Source of the DNA: Crystallibacter degradans
GTDB taxonomy: Bacteria > Actinomycetota > Actinomycetes > Actinomycetales > Micrococcaceae
Assembly: GCF_012952295.1 (NCBI RefSeq)
Contig: NZ_JABBCH010000004.1
Location: 248,001-312,000 of the forward strand
Reading direction: 5' to 3'
Length of the DNA stretch: 64,000 nt
Part shown: piece after piece, positions 44,056 to 53,691 of the stretch
Layout of the letters: each line of letters opens with the position of its first letter
Numbering within the stretch: the first letter of the stretch is position 1
The notes under the pieces: generated by a model
Told to the model about the DNA's origin: nothing
The model's database searches: none
The model's input: the letters and a program-made list of their open reading frames with translations, nothing else
Made by a program: the position numbers and the translations under genes

Positions 44056-45018
44056 GTGAGGACCGCAGAGCGTACCGCCGTGGTGCCCGGACAGCGCGTC
44101 AGCGTCCGGGTCCCGGCGACCAGCGCCAACCTCGGGCCCGGCTTCGACAGCCTCGGTCTGGCCGTGAGCCTGTATGACACGGTCAGTGTTGAAACCACCG
44201 ACGACGGCGTTTTCCATGCCGAGATCTCCGGTGAAGGCGCCACCAACCTGCCTACGGATGAGAGCCACCTGATCATCCGCACCATCCAGGACACGCTGGG
44301 ACGTGCGGGCTACCGGGCGGAGGGCTTGCGACTGCAGGCCGAGAACGTGATTCCGCACGGCAGGGGACTGGGATCCTCTGCGGCGGCCATCGTCTCCGCG
44401 GTGCTGTTGGCCAACTCGTTGCTGCCTGTGGCTGCGCGGCTCACTGCCCAGGAAGTCCTGCAGCTTTGTTCCGCCCAGGAAGGGCATCCCGACAACGTGG
44501 CGCCGGCGCTGGCGGGCAAGCTCGCCATCTCCTGGGAAACGGAGGGTTCTTTCTTCAGTACCGCCGTTGATGTCGTGACGGAGATTGTCCCGGTCGTCGC
44601 CATTCCCTCCTATGAGTTGTCGACCGAAATGGCCCGGAACCTGCTGCCTGTCTCGGTACCGCACCATATCGCAGCGGCCAATGCCGGACGGGCGGCACTG
44701 CTGGTGCAGGCACTGACGCGTGACCCGGAACTGCTGCTCGCGGCAACGGTGGATGAGCTGCACCAGAGCCACCGGGCGCCTGCCATGGCGCCGAGCGCTG
44801 ACCTGCTGCAATCGCTTCGCGCGTCCGGTTTCGCCGCTGTTGTCTCGGGCGCCGGGCCGACCGTGATGACGCTGGCCGCAGGGCACGCGCAGGCGGCTGA
44901 GGTCGAGCAGCATATCGCCGCCACGTTGGAGTCCTCGCAAATGCCGGACGGCTGGCGTGTCCTAAAACTGACGGTTGACACAGATGGTGCTAAAGTGGAA
45001 GTGCACCGCCGGAAATAA
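44056..45018 (+). CDS. thrB: Homoserine kinase
   Basis: GHMP-family kinase of 320 residues that phosphorylates homoserine for thrC. The ATP-binding motif is PHGRGLGSSAAAIVSAVLLAN near residue 100, with N-terminal VRVPATSANLGPGFDSLGLAVSLYD and C-terminal VVSGAGPTVMTLA. I chose GTG 44056, 7 nt after the thrC stop; a TTG at 44035 overlapping thrC and a GTG at 44080 are alternatives, and none has a clear Shine-Dalgarno. It closes the threonine genes hom-thrC-thrB. Confidence 0.94.
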   Translation: MRTAERTAVVPGQRVSVRVPATSANLGPGFDSLGLAVSLYDTVSVETTDDGVFHAEISGEGATNLPTDESHLIIRTIQDTLGRAGYRAEGLRLQAENVIPHGRGLGSSAAAIVSAVLLANSLLPVAARLTAQEVLQLCSAQEGHPDNVAPALAGKLAISWETEGSFFSTAVDVVTEIVPVVAIPSYELSTEMARNLLPVSVPHHIAAANAGRAALLVQALTRDPELLLAATVDELHQSHRAPAMAPSADLLQSLRASGFAAVVSGAGPTVMTLAAGHAQAAEVEQHIAATLESSQMPDGWRVLKLTVDTDGAKVEVHRRK

Positions 45019-45327
45019 CCGGCTTGGTAATCTGTCGAAAGTCCCACGTGGACATACAACATCCGGCAGCGAACCAAAGATCGGTGCAACCTTCCAGGAT
45101 CCGTCACGGAATTACTGAGTGCTGTAAATGCGCGTAAGAGTGCGGGCAGCATATCCCTAAGACCATGGTGAACGAGATCCATTCAAGGTTTTCTCATGTC
45201 ACTCGGCGTTGCCTGGTCTCATACTTGGGCAACCCCGACCCGGCCTTGTTTCTTATGCATCGGCCGGGACGCAAACAACGCGGTCCACTTCACATGCGGA
45301 CCGCCCGACGAGGGGGAAGGATCCTTC
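45019..45327 (+). other. Long leader region of rho
   Basis: 309 bases between thrB and rho. In-frame codons exist upstream of the chosen rho start (from ATG 45196), but they read unlike Rho. A 26-codon frame in another phase (ATG 45255 to TGA 45335) ends 5 nt inside rho and is basic (MHRPGRKQRG). Rho genes often carry long autoregulated leaders. No terminator of the thr genes is evident. Confidence 0.4.
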
Positions 45328-47457
45328 GTGACTGAAACCACTGACCTGGCTGCAGGTGTGGATACATCATCAGACTCTGCTGCGCCGAAGAGCGCAGGAC
45401 TTGCCGGACTTAAGCTTGCCCAGCTGCAGGCCTTGGCCGGCCAGCTCGGCATCACCGGCGGTTCCAGGATGCGCAAGAGCGACCTGGTGGCGGCTATTTC
45501 GGACCACCAGCGTGGTTCCGCAGTAGCTGACCGTCCTGCCAAGAAGACCACCGGCCGTGCAAGTGCCAAAGAAGCCGCTCCCGCCGCCGAGGAGCCCACG
45601 GCCCCTGCAGCGCCTGCTGCCGATACCGCTGACAAAGCGGACGCGAAAGACAGCGGTGACCTGAACAAGGCTGCCGAACGCGTCAGCCGGACCCGCAACC
45701 GCAACCGTCGCGCGACCAGCGACGGCAGCGTGGCGCCGGAAGCGGCGCAGGCACCCGCTGCAGCCGAAACGGCAACGGACGGCGAGGTTGCCGGTTCCAA
45801 GGCTGCAGAGGCACAGCGCGTCGACGCGCAGCCGGCCGATGTGCAGCCCGCCGAGGCGAAGCCGGAGTCCGAAGGCGGCCGCGAGGGCCGCCGTAGCCGT
45901 GGCCGTAACCGCCGTGAGGACCAGCCGGAGCAGCAGGCCGAAAAGCCCGCTGAGAAGCCAGAGCCGTCCGAAGCTCCTGCTGAGGGTGCGAAGGAAGGCC
46001 AGACCGACCGCGGCGAGCGCGGCGACCGTAACGATCGTGGCGACCGTAACGACCGGCGTGAACGCAGCCGGACACGCGGCCGCGACAACGAGTCCGCCGG
46101 CAGCGACAACCGAAGCGACAGCCGGAGTGACAACCGCAGCGACGACGGCGACGACGGCGGCCGCGGACGCAACCGCCGCAACCGGAACCGCCGCGACCGC
46201 GACACGGACACCAGCAACCGGTACCGTGACCGCAACGAACGCCGCCGCGGACGCGGCCAGAACCCGGACGTGGACGATACCGAGGTTACCGACGATGACG
46301 TGCTGCTGCCCGTGGCCGGCATCCTCGACGTGCTCGAGAACTACGCGTTCGTGCGCACCTCCGGCTACCTGCCCGGCCCGAACGATGTCTACGTCTCGCT
46401 GGCACAGGTCAAGAAGTACAACCTGCGCAAGGGCGACGCCGTTGTTGGTGCCATCCGCGCCCCGCGGGACGGCGAAAACGCCAACCAGAACAGCCGCCAG
46501 AAGTTCAACGCCTTGGTGCGTCTGACCTCCGTCAACGGCAAGCCCGCCGAAGATAACAAGGACCGGGTGGACTTCACCAAGCTGGTTCCGCTCTACCCCT
46601 CGGAGCGTCTGCGCCTGGAAACGGAGCCGAAGAAGATCGGCCCCCGCGTTATCGACCTGGTGGCACCTATCGGCAAGGGCCAGCGCGGTCTCATCGTGTC
46701 GCCGCCGAAGGCCGGTAAGACGCTGATTCTGCAGTCCATCGCCAACGCCATCACCATCAACAATCCCGAGGTCCACCTCATGATGGTTCTGGTTGACGAG
46801 CGTCCGGAAGAAGTCACCGACATGCAGCGCACGGTTAAGGGCGAGGTCATTGCCTCCACCTTCGACCGTCCCGCCGACGACCACACCACCGTTGCCGAAC
46901 TCGCGATCGAGCGCGCCAAGCGCCTGGTGGAAATGGGAATGGATGTCGTCGTTCTGCTCGACTCGATGACCCGTCTGGGACGCGCCTACAACCTGGCTGC
47001 TCCTGCCTCCGGACGTATTCTCTCCGGTGGCGTGGATTCCTCTGCGCTGTACCCGCCGAAGCGCTTCTTCGGTGCTGCCCGCAACATCGAAAACGGCGGT
47101 TCTTTGACCATCCTGGCAACCGCATTGGTGGAAACCGGTTCCAAGATGGACGAAGTCATTTTCGAAGAGTTCAAGGGCACGGGCAACATGGAACTACGAC
47201 TGTCCCGTAATCTGGCGGACAAGCGGATCTTCCCTGCCGTGGACGTCAACGCTTCCGGTACCCGTCGGGAAGAGAACTTGCTCTCCTCGGAGGAAGTCAA
47301 GATCATGTGGAAGCTGCGCCGGGTCCTTTCCGGACTCGATACGCAGCAGGCGCTTGAGCTCTTGACCAACAAGATCCGGGACACTCAGTCCAATGTCGAG
47401 TTCCTGATGCAGGTACAGAAGACGACGCTGGGCGCGAAGTCCGACAACGACAAGTAG
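45328..47457 (+). CDS. rho: Transcription termination factor Rho
   Basis: RNA-dependent ATPase hexamer of 709 residues, about 290 longer than E. coli Rho. Order: Rho_N domain (about 25-70, LKLAQLQALAGQLGI), Ala/Pro/Glu-rich linker, an Arg/Asp/Asn/Gly-rich segment (about 184-314) likely disordered and RNA-binding, the cold-shock-like RNA-binding domain (about 325-400), and the ATPase with SPPKAGKT (Walker A, near 455), Walker B VVVLLDSM and GGVDSSALYPPKRFFGAARN. Actinobacterial Rho proteins carry such insertions. GTG 45328 is chosen because GGAAGGATCC stands just upstream. A bL31 gene, usual between rho and prfA in relatives, is absent. Confidence 0.95.
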   Translation: MTETTDLAAGVDTSSDSAAPKSAGLAGLKLAQLQALAGQLGITGGSRMRKSDLVAAISDHQRGSAVADRPAKKTTGRASAKEAAPAAEEPTAPAAPAADTADKADAKDSGDLNKAAERVSRTRNRNRRATSDGSVAPEAAQAPAAAETATDGEVAGSKAAEAQRVDAQPADVQPAEAKPESEGGREGRRSRGRNRREDQPEQQAEKPAEKPEPSEAPAEGAKEGQTDRGERGDRNDRGDRNDRRERSRTRGRDNESAGSDNRSDSRSDNRSDDGDDGGRGRNRRNRNRRDRDTDTSNRYRDRNERRRGRGQNPDVDDTEVTDDDVLLPVAGILDVLENYAFVRTSGYLPGPNDVYVSLAQVKKYNLRKGDAVVGAIRAPRDGENANQNSRQKFNALVRLTSVNGKPAEDNKDRVDFTKLVPLYPSERLRLETEPKKIGPRVIDLVAPIGKGQRGLIVSPPKAGKTLILQSIANAITINNPEVHLMMVLVDERPEEVTDMQRTVKGEVIASTFDRPADDHTTVAELAIERAKRLVEMGMDVVVLLDSMTRLGRAYNLAAPASGRILSGGVDSSALYPPKRFFGAARNIENGGSLTILATALVETGSKMDEVIFEEFKGTGNMELRLSRNLADKRIFPAVDVNASGTRREENLLSSEEVKIMWKLRRVLSGLDTQQALELLTNKIRDTQSNVEFLMQVQKTTLGAKSDNDK

Positions 47458-47474
47458 CTGCCCTAACCGCTCAT

Positions 47475-47511
47475 GATTTCGCCGGTCCCGCAATGCGGGT
47501 CCGGTGAAATC
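47475..47511 (+). terminator. Hairpin after rho
   Basis: A 17-nt arm pair (47475-47491 with 47495-47511) beginning GATTTC and ending GAAATC, with a GU pair and one mismatch and a 3-nt loop. It starts 18 nt after the rho stop. T-run is poor. Confidence 0.55.
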
Positions 47512-47586
47512 TGGGCGGTTCGCTGTTTAAGCGGCCGGTTGGTGTCTTATCTAGACTTATTGAAGAAGTCGAAAGAGGTTTGAGAA

Positions 47587-48666
47587 ATGTTTGAGTCCGT
47601 ACAGGGATTGCTCGCAGAGCATGCAGAGCTGCAAAAGCGGCTGAGCGATCCGGCCGTATACGCGGACCAGGGACTGGCTCGCAAGCTGGGCCGCCGGTCG
47701 GCGCAGCTGAACGGTATTGTCGAGGCATACAACCGCTGGAGCCAACTGGAGGGCGACCTGGGCGCGGCACGGGAAATGGCTGCCGAGGACCCCGAGTTTG
47801 CTGCCGAAATCCCTGCGCTTGAAGCTGATCTCGAGACGGCCCAGGCAAGACTGCGCCGGTTGTTGATCCCGCGGGATCCGGACGACGCACGCAATGTCAT
47901 CATCGAAGTCAAGGGCGGTGAAGGTGGCGACGAAGCCGCCTTGTTCGCCGGTGATCTGCTGCGTATGTACACCCGGTATGCGGAGCAACGCGGCTGGAAG
48001 ACCGAAATCATCTCCGCCACCGAGTCCGATCTGGGCGGCTACAAGGACGTTTCCATGGCGATCAAGGGTTCATCGAACGATCCCGCTGAAGGCGTCTGGG
48101 CCAGGATGAAGTTCGAAGGCGGCGTGCACCGTGTCCAGCGTGTTCCGGTCACCGAATCCCAGGGCCGTATCCACACCTCCGCCGCCGGCGTCCTGGTTCT
48201 GCCGGAAGTGGATGAGCCGGAAGAAGTCGACATCAGCCAGAACGACTTGAAGATCGATGTCTACCGCTCCTCCGGGCCAGGTGGGCAGTCTGTCAACACC
48301 ACGGATTCCGCCGTCCGCATCACGCACATTCCCACCGGGATCGTGGTCGCGATGCAGAACGAAAAGTCCCAGCTGCAGAACCGTGAAGCGGGCATGCGAG
48401 TGCTGCGTGCCCGTCTGTTGGCTCACCAGCAGGAGCAGATCGACGCAGCCAATTCAGAGACCCGTAAGTCGCAGATCCGGACCATGGACCGCTCTGAACG
48501 GATCCGCACGTACAATTTTCCGGAAAACCGCATAGCGGACCATCGCACCGGCTACAAGGCCTACAACCTGGATGCGGTCATGAACGGGGAACTGGAGCCC
48601 GTCATCCAGTCGGCCATCGAGGCCGACGAGCAGGCGCGGCTTGAGGCAGTCGGCGAGGATCATTAG
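47587..48666 (+). CDS. prfA: Peptide chain release factor 1
   Basis: Reads UAA and UAG stop codons and triggers peptide release. The 359-residue protein has the GGQ motif in [21 protein letters not shown] near residue 232, the PxT-type codon-recognition segment near 186 ([14 protein letters not shown]), and the alpha-helical N-terminal domain. AAAGAGG is 5-10 nt before ATG 47587. It leads the prfA-prmC-tsaC group; PrmC methylates its GGQ glutamine. Confidence 0.97.
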   Translation: MFESVQGLLAEHAELQKRLSDPAVYADQGLARKLGRRSAQLNGIVEAYNRWSQLEGDLGAAREMAAEDPEFAAEIPALEADLETAQARLRRLLIPRDPDDARNVIIEVKGGEGGDEAALFAGDLLRMYTRYAEQRGWKTEIISATESDLGGYKDVSMAIKGSSNDPAEGVWARMKFEGGVHRVQRVPVTESQGRIHTSAAGVLVLPEVDEPEEVDISQNDLKIDVYRSSGPGGQSVNTTDSAVRITHIPTGIVVAMQNEKSQLQNREAGMRVLRARLLAHQQEQIDAANSETRKSQIRTMDRSERIRTYNFPENRIADHRTGYKAYNLDAVMNGELEPVIQSAIEADEQARLEAVGEDH

Positions 48667-48672
48667 GCACCA

Positions 48673-49518
48673 GTGACCGGAGAAACGCTTGCCGAGGCTC
48701 TCGCCGAGGCAACTCAGATATTGGCGCGGGCGGGGGTGCCCAGTCCGCGCGTGGATGCCGAGCTTCTGGCGGCTCATCTCATGGCTGAGTCCTTAGGCCG
48801 GATAAGATCGCTGGCCCTGACTGGTGCAACGGTCCCGCCGGAGTTCGGCGAACTCGTGGCGGAACGGGCCCGTCGGGTTCCGCTCCAGCACATTACGGGC
48901 AAGGCGTACTTCCGCCACCTCGAACTGCAGGTTGGACCCGGAGTCTTTATCCCGCGGCCGGAAACGGAGACCGTTGCCCAGTACGCCATTGACCGCGCTG
49001 TGAAAATCCCGCGCGCAAAGGTCGTTGATCTTGGTACCGGGTCGGGCGCCATTGCGGCGTCCATTGCCCAGGAAGTTCCCGGAGCGGAAGTCATCGCCGT
49101 GGAACTGAGTGATCTGGCCCATGCCTGGGCAGCACGCAACCTGGAACCGTGGGGCGTGACCCTGGTCCAGGAAGACCTACGTACCGCGCTTACCGAACAC
49201 GATGGAACCTTCGACGTCGTTGTTTCCAATCCTCCGTATATTCCCGCCGAAGCCGTGCCGCGGGACCCGGAAGTGGCGGAACATGACCCGCAAATTGCTC
49301 TGTATGGAGGCGGCGCCGACGGTCTCCAGTTGCCAGCGGCCACGGCCAGCACCGCCGCACGGCTGTTGAAATCCGGCGGTTACTTCATCATGGAACATGC
49401 GGAAGTCCAGGCTGAAGCTGTGTCGCACCTGCTGCATAGTGCCGGGTGCTGGGACGATGTTGCCACAGTCTACGATTTGACCGGACGCGAACGGGCCACC
49501 GCCGCCGTCCGGCGGTAG
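48673..49518 (+). CDS. prmC: Release-factor glutamine methyltransferase PrmC
   Basis: Methylates the glutamine of the GGQ motif in release factors RF1 and RF2. The 281-residue protein has the N-terminal helical domain (1-85), SAM motif VVDLGTGSGAIAASIA near 115, and the glutamine-binding NPPYIP near 181. Start GTG 48673 is 6 nt after prfA. Functional pairing with prfA in the same operon is standard. The Ala-rich C-terminus ends in AAVRR. Confidence 0.96.
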   Translation: MTGETLAEALAEATQILARAGVPSPRVDAELLAAHLMAESLGRIRSLALTGATVPPEFGELVAERARRVPLQHITGKAYFRHLELQVGPGVFIPRPETETVAQYAIDRAVKIPRAKVVDLGTGSGAIAASIAQEVPGAEVIAVELSDLAHAWAARNLEPWGVTLVQEDLRTALTEHDGTFDVVVSNPPYIPAEAVPRDPEVAEHDPQIALYGGGADGLQLPAATASTAARLLKSGGYFIMEHAEVQAEAVSHLLHSAGCWDDVATVYDLTGRERATAAVRR

Positions 49519-49546
49519 CGCTGCCCCGAAATGAAAGAATGATCCT

Positions 49547-50272
49547 GTGACCACCACATTCAACTGCAAGGACGACGTCGAACGTAGTGAAGGCCTTGCC
49601 GCCGCGCAGACGGCAATCGCGTCAAAACAGTGCATTGTCATGCCTACGGACACGGTGTATGGCATCGCTGCGGACGCGTTCTCGCCACAGGCGGTTGCCA
49701 CGCTGTTGGCAGCCAAGGGCCGTGGCCGCACCATGCCCCCTCCGGTCCTCATTCCCCGTCCGCAGACCATGGACGGGCTGGCTGTGGACATCGCCGAGGA
49801 GGCCAGACGCCTTGCGGACGAATTCTGGCCCGGCGGACTGACTCTGATCTTCCATGCCCAGCCGTCGCTGACCTGGGATCTGGGCGACACCAAGGGCACC
49901 GTGGCCCTGCGGATGCCGGATGACCGTCTGGCGCTGGACCTGCTCGCGGTGACAGGCCCGCTGGCGGTTTCGTCCGCGAATCGCACCGGCCAGCCGGCAT
50001 CCCGGACAGCCGTCGAAGCCCACGTGCAGCTTGCTGAATCGGTGGAGGTCTACCTGGAAGACGGACTGCGCGGTGATACCGAAGACAGCCAGTCCCTGCC
50101 GTCGACTATTGTCGACTGCACTTCACAGCCCTTCCGTGTGGTCCGTGACGGAGCCATACCCATTGACCGGTTGCGGGAAATCGTGCCGGACATCCTCGGC
50201 ATTGGGGAGGAACCGGCTGGGCTAACGCCGGACCCTGCAGCGGAGACGCCAGGGGAGAGCAGCCAGCTATGA
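49547..50272 (+). CDS. L-threonylcarbamoyladenylate synthase (TsaC/Sua5 family)
   Basis: Makes threonylcarbamoyl-AMP for t6A37 tRNA modification. The 241-residue YrdC-domain protein has KQCIVMPTDTVYGIAADAF near residue 26 and the AMP-binding PLAVSSANRTGQPAS near 145. The protein ends in an Asp/Pro/Glu-rich tail without the full Sua5 C-terminal domain, so it is TsaC-like in size. The start is GTG 49547. It overlaps the next gene by 4 nt and follows prmC in the order typical of Actinobacteria. Confidence 0.93.
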   Translation: MTTTFNCKDDVERSEGLAAAQTAIASKQCIVMPTDTVYGIAADAFSPQAVATLLAAKGRGRTMPPPVLIPRPQTMDGLAVDIAEEARRLADEFWPGGLTLIFHAQPSLTWDLGDTKGTVALRMPDDRLALDLLAVTGPLAVSSANRTGQPASRTAVEAHVQLAESVEVYLEDGLRGDTEDSQSLPSTIVDCTSQPFRVVRDGAIPIDRLREIVPDILGIGEEPAGLTPDPAAETPGESSQL

Positions 50273-52086
50273 GCATTGGACGTGGCCCCGCATCCGGTAA
50301 GACTGCCAGCAGCGACAAGGCCCTCTGGCTCTGGTCGCAGTTCCTGCTGGATTCATCCGCCTGGATTGTTTCGATCGTCCTGGCCGTCTTCCTGCGGTAC
50401 GAGATGGTACTGGATCCATCGAAGATCCCAGGCATCATCGTCCTCTGCGCCATTGCGATCGCCGCGCAGTTCGCAGTGGGTTCAGCCTTCGCGCTGTATA
50501 AGGGGCGGTACAGCTTTGGCAGCTTCCACGAGGCAAAGCTGCTTGTGATCGTGACGGTGGCGGTTTCGGCCATCACCACGGTCGCCCTGCTGTTCTTTGG
50601 TATCTCCATGGGTATCGCACGTGGTACAGGCATCATCGCCTTCCCGTTCGCCTGCCTTTTCATGGCCGCTATCCGCTACCTGAAGCGGATGTACGTTGAG
50701 AGCAAGGCCAAACCCGGCGAAGAGGCCGCCAGGACCCTGATCTACGGCGCCGGTTTTGTGGGTAAGTCCATCGTCAGCCGCATGTGCAACGACCCGCAGT
50801 CGCCTTGGCTGCCTGTCGGCCTGATTGACGATGACCCGGCGAAGAAGCACCTGCGGATTGCCAGTGTTCCGGTGCTCGGCCGGATGGAGGACCTGCCGGA
50901 CATCGTGGCCCGGACAAACGCCACGGTCCTGTTGATCGCCATAGCGGACATCGATGCCAAGCAAGTCCGCCGGATCTCGGACGCAGTCGCGGGCCTGAAC
51001 ATCAAGGTTCTGGTTGTCCCGCCGCTGAAGGACATGTTGACCGGCGGGTCCGAATTTTCCTTCCGCGAGGTGGCAATCGAGGATCTGATTGGACGGCAGC
51101 CCGTCGACATCCACGTTGATGAGATCGCCCATTACGTCAAGGGAAAGCGCGTGCTGATCACCGGGGCCGGCGGCTCCATAGGATCGGAACTGTGCCGGCA
51201 GATCAACGAATTCGAGCCGCGTGAATTGATCATGTTGGACCGGGACGAAACCGGGCTGCAGTCCACCCAGATATCGATTACCGGCCAAGGATTGCTGAAC
51301 GGCAAAGACACGGTTTTGGCCGACATCCGTGACGCAGGTGCCCTGGAGGAGATCTTCCTGGATCGGAAGCCCGAGGTGGTCTTCCACGCAGCGGCGCTCA
51401 AACACGTTTCCCTGCTGGAGCAGTATCCCGAGGAAGCCTGGAAGACGAATATCCTGGGCACCTTGAACGTTCTCCAAGCCGCCCGGCTGGCCGATGTCCA
51501 GACGTTCGTCAATATTTCCACTGACAAGGCGGCTAATCCGACAACGGTGCTTGGACATTCCAAGCGGGTTGCGGAGAAGATCACGGCGTGGCTCGCGCAG
51601 CAAACCGGATTGAAGTACGTTTCGGTCCGTTTCGGAAATGTCCTGGGTAGCCGCGGTTCCGTGCTGCCGCTGTTCAACCAGCAGATCCGCAATGGGGGAC
51701 CGGTGACGGTGACAGATGCGGACGCAACCCGTTTCTTTATGACGATTCCGGAAGCGTGCCAGTTGGTCATTCAGGCTGGAGCCATCGGACGCGGGGGAGA
51801 GGTCCTGATTCTCGACATGGGCGAACCAGTACGGATCCTCGACGTTGCCCAGCGCATGATCGCGATGTCCGGCAAAGAGATTGACATCGTCTTCACCGGT
51901 CTGCGTCCAGGTGAAAAGCTGCACGAAGAACTGATCGGTATCGGTGAAGACGATTCGCGTCCGCTGCACCCGAAGATTTCGCATGCTTCCATTGACGCCC
52001 TGGATCCGCACCAGATGAGTCTTGAGGAGTGGAAAAACCGGCAGCACCTGCCACTGGCCAGTAACGAGCCGGAGTCGGCCAAATGA
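50269..52086 (+). CDS. Membrane nucleotide-sugar 4,6-dehydratase (PglF/CapD-like)
   Basis: Polytopic enzyme of 605 residues. Four N-terminal membrane segments (about 15-140), a first Rossmann-like domain with IYGAGFVGKSI near 160, then the catalytic SDR domain with LITGAGGSIGSELCRQI near 298, HAAALKHVSLLEQYPEEA and NISTDKAANPTTVLGHSKR near 420. PglF/CapD members convert UDP-GlcNAc to a 4-keto-6-deoxy sugar, the first step to bacillosamine- or QuiNAc-type sugars. The WecA/TagO-like gene follows with a 4-nt overlap, so the two may start a lipid-linked glycan. It is not usually part of this tsaC-wecA-atp cluster. Confidence 0.88.
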   Translation: MSIGRGPASGKTASSDKALWLWSQFLLDSSAWIVSIVLAVFLRYEMVLDPSKIPGIIVLCAIAIAAQFAVGSAFALYKGRYSFGSFHEAKLLVIVTVAVSAITTVALLFFGISMGIARGTGIIAFPFACLFMAAIRYLKRMYVESKAKPGEEAARTLIYGAGFVGKSIVSRMCNDPQSPWLPVGLIDDDPAKKHLRIASVPVLGRMEDLPDIVARTNATVLLIAIADIDAKQVRRISDAVAGLNIKVLVVPPLKDMLTGGSEFSFREVAIEDLIGRQPVDIHVDEIAHYVKGKRVLITGAGGSIGSELCRQINEFEPRELIMLDRDETGLQSTQISITGQGLLNGKDTVLADIRDAGALEEIFLDRKPEVVFHAAALKHVSLLEQYPEEAWKTNILGTLNVLQAARLADVQTFVNISTDKAANPTTVLGHSKRVAEKITAWLAQQTGLKYVSVRFGNVLGSRGSVLPLFNQQIRNGGPVTVTDADATRFFMTIPEACQLVIQAGAIGRGGEVLILDMGEPVRILDVAQRMIAMSGKEIDIVFTGLRPGEKLHEELIGIGEDDSRPLHPKISHASIDALDPHQMSLEEWKNRQHLPLASNEPESAK

Positions 52087-53087
52087 CCGGAGCGCTTTCA
52101 GCCGCTGTTGCCCTCGTCCTCAGCCTGTCACTGCCTTTGGTTCTGAAGCCACTGCTGCTCAAGCTGGGCGTGCTGGACATACCGAACGAGAGATCGTCCC
52201 ACACAAAAGTAGTTGTCCGCGGCATGGGCATCACTGTGGCAGCCGGCGTCCTTGGCGGGCTGCTCACGGCAGTGCTGACCGCGGCCGCTGCCGATGGTGT
52301 GGCAATCATTGCTACTGTGGCCGGCGTTTGCGCAGCCGCCTCTGTGCTGGGCTGGCTGGAGGACTTCCGCGGTGTGGCCATCTCCGTACGCTTCCTGCTG
52401 CAGTTGGGAATTGGTGCCGCCGGCACTGCCATCATCGTGGTCCTGACCGATACCTCCTGGTTATGGATTCCGGTCGGCGCGCTGGCCATTGCCGGCTACA
52501 TCAATGTTGCGAACTTCATGGATGGGGTCAACGGCATATCGGGCCTGCATGGGCTGGTCGTGGGACTGTTGTTTTCAGTGGCCGGAATGATGTCATCGCT
52601 TGACTGGCTGACGGTCTCGGGGCTTGTGGTTGCCGTCGCATTCGCGGCTTTTCTGCCCTGGAACCTCTCCGGCAACAACTTCCTTGGCGACGTGGGCAGT
52701 TATTTGCTGGGCGCTTCGCTGGCCGTCCTGGGGGCGGCGGGTTTTCTCAGCGGAGTCCAGCCGGAGTATTTGCTTGGGCCCGTGACCATCTATCTTGCCG
52801 ATACGATGACCACCTTGCTGCGCCGGATCAGTGCGGGGGAGCGGTGGTACGCGGCGCACCGTCAGCACGTCTACCAACGGCTGACGGACGTTGGGCTCAG
52901 CCATGTGCAGTCGGCCCTGCTGGTCGCGGTTTGCTCGCTGCTGACCGGGTTGTGCGGACTCGTGGCTGCCGCCAGCAACGTACCGGGCAAGGCATCTGCA
53001 CTGCTGGTTTGCGCCGCCGTCGTACTCTTCTATCTGCGCTCCCCACGCATCTTCGGCCGTCGCGCAGCCGACGCCGCGACCGGATAG
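52083..53087 (+). CDS. Undecaprenyl-phosphate sugar-1-phosphate transferase (MraY/WecA/TagO-like)
   Basis: Integral membrane transferase of 334 residues with ten or so helices. Conserved motifs: NERSSHTKVVVRGMGI near residue 35, VANFMDGVNGISGLHG near 140 and NNFLGDVGSYLLG near 198, the Mg and substrate sites. It moves a sugar-1-phosphate, probably GlcNAc or the product of the preceding dehydratase, onto undecaprenyl or decaprenyl phosphate to begin a cell-wall polymer. The start overlaps the dehydratase stop (ATGA). Genes of this kind precede atpI in many Actinobacteria. Confidence 0.9.
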   Translation: MTGALSAAVALVLSLSLPLVLKPLLLKLGVLDIPNERSSHTKVVVRGMGITVAAGVLGGLLTAVLTAAAADGVAIIATVAGVCAAASVLGWLEDFRGVAISVRFLLQLGIGAAGTAIIVVLTDTSWLWIPVGALAIAGYINVANFMDGVNGISGLHGLVVGLLFSVAGMMSSLDWLTVSGLVVAVAFAAFLPWNLSGNNFLGDVGSYLLGASLAVLGAAGFLSGVQPEYLLGPVTIYLADTMTTLLRRISAGERWYAAHRQHVYQRLTDVGLSHVQSALLVAVCSLLTGLCGLVAAASNVPGKASALLVCAAVVLFYLRSPRIFGRRAADAATG

Positions 53088-53132
53088 CCTCAGAAACAGG
53101 ACATGCATTCACAGGCTGACTTCTATCTCGTG

Positions 53133-53138
53133 TAGAAT
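53133..53138 (+). promoter_or_regulatory. Candidate -10 for the atp operon
   Basis: TAGAAT, 55 nt before the atpI-like gene, with TTCACA 19 nt upstream as a weak -35. It lies in the only sizeable gap before the ATP synthase genes. Confidence 0.35.
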
Positions 53139-53193
53139 TCTTTGCGGCCGGTCTACCGGTCATCATCCCGCCTGTGCACCCGATCGGACAGCT

Positions 53194-53691
53194 ATGAGCA
53201 CACATCATTCCAACGGCAACAGTGCCGCTGGCAGTGCCGTACCTGTCTCCGGTCCAACGGCTACTCCATGGCTGAAGATCCTGAAAACCTCTTCCCTCGG
53301 TGCCGCCGCAGCCACTCTTCTGGTGGTAGTACTGGCATTCATCGTGGCGGGGGGTGTGGGTGCCCTTAGCGCTGTGCTGGGTTCGGCACTGGTGGTATTC
53401 TTCTTCGCCATCAGCCTATTGATCGGGCACGTCGTCGGGCGAAGAAATCCCTCCGGTGCGATAGGTGCGTTTATCGCCACCTATGTGCTCAAGGTTGTTG
53501 GTTTCGGCGCTGCGCTCTTTATCATCGGTACGCCGGACTGGCTGGAAACGACCTGGTTCTTCATTGCTGCCGTCGTCAGTGTTGTGGTGTGGCAGGTTGC
53601 GGAAGTGTTCGCATTCTCCCGCGTTCGATACCAGATTTACGACGACCCGGAAGACGGCGACAGCTCTACAGCCGGGAAGGAATCTCGTTAA
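53194..53691 (+). CDS. atpI: AtpI/UncI-like membrane protein at head of atp operon
   Basis: A 165-residue protein with four predicted membrane segments (starting about 32, 55, 90 and 115) and hydrophilic ends. It lies just before the ATP synthase genes, where AtpI-like proteins occur in Actinobacteria. These assist c-ring assembly or Mg supply; sequence similarity is low, so the call is largely by position and topology. It overlaps the next gene by 1 nt (TAATG). Confidence 0.72.
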   Translation: MSTHHSNGNSAAGSAVPVSGPTATPWLKILKTSSLGAAAATLLVVVLAFIVAGGVGALSAVLGSALVVFFFAISLLIGHVVGRRNPSGAIGAFIATYVLKVVGFGAALFIIGTPDWLETTWFFIAAVVSVVVWQVAEVFAFSRVRYQIYDDPEDGDSSTAGKESR

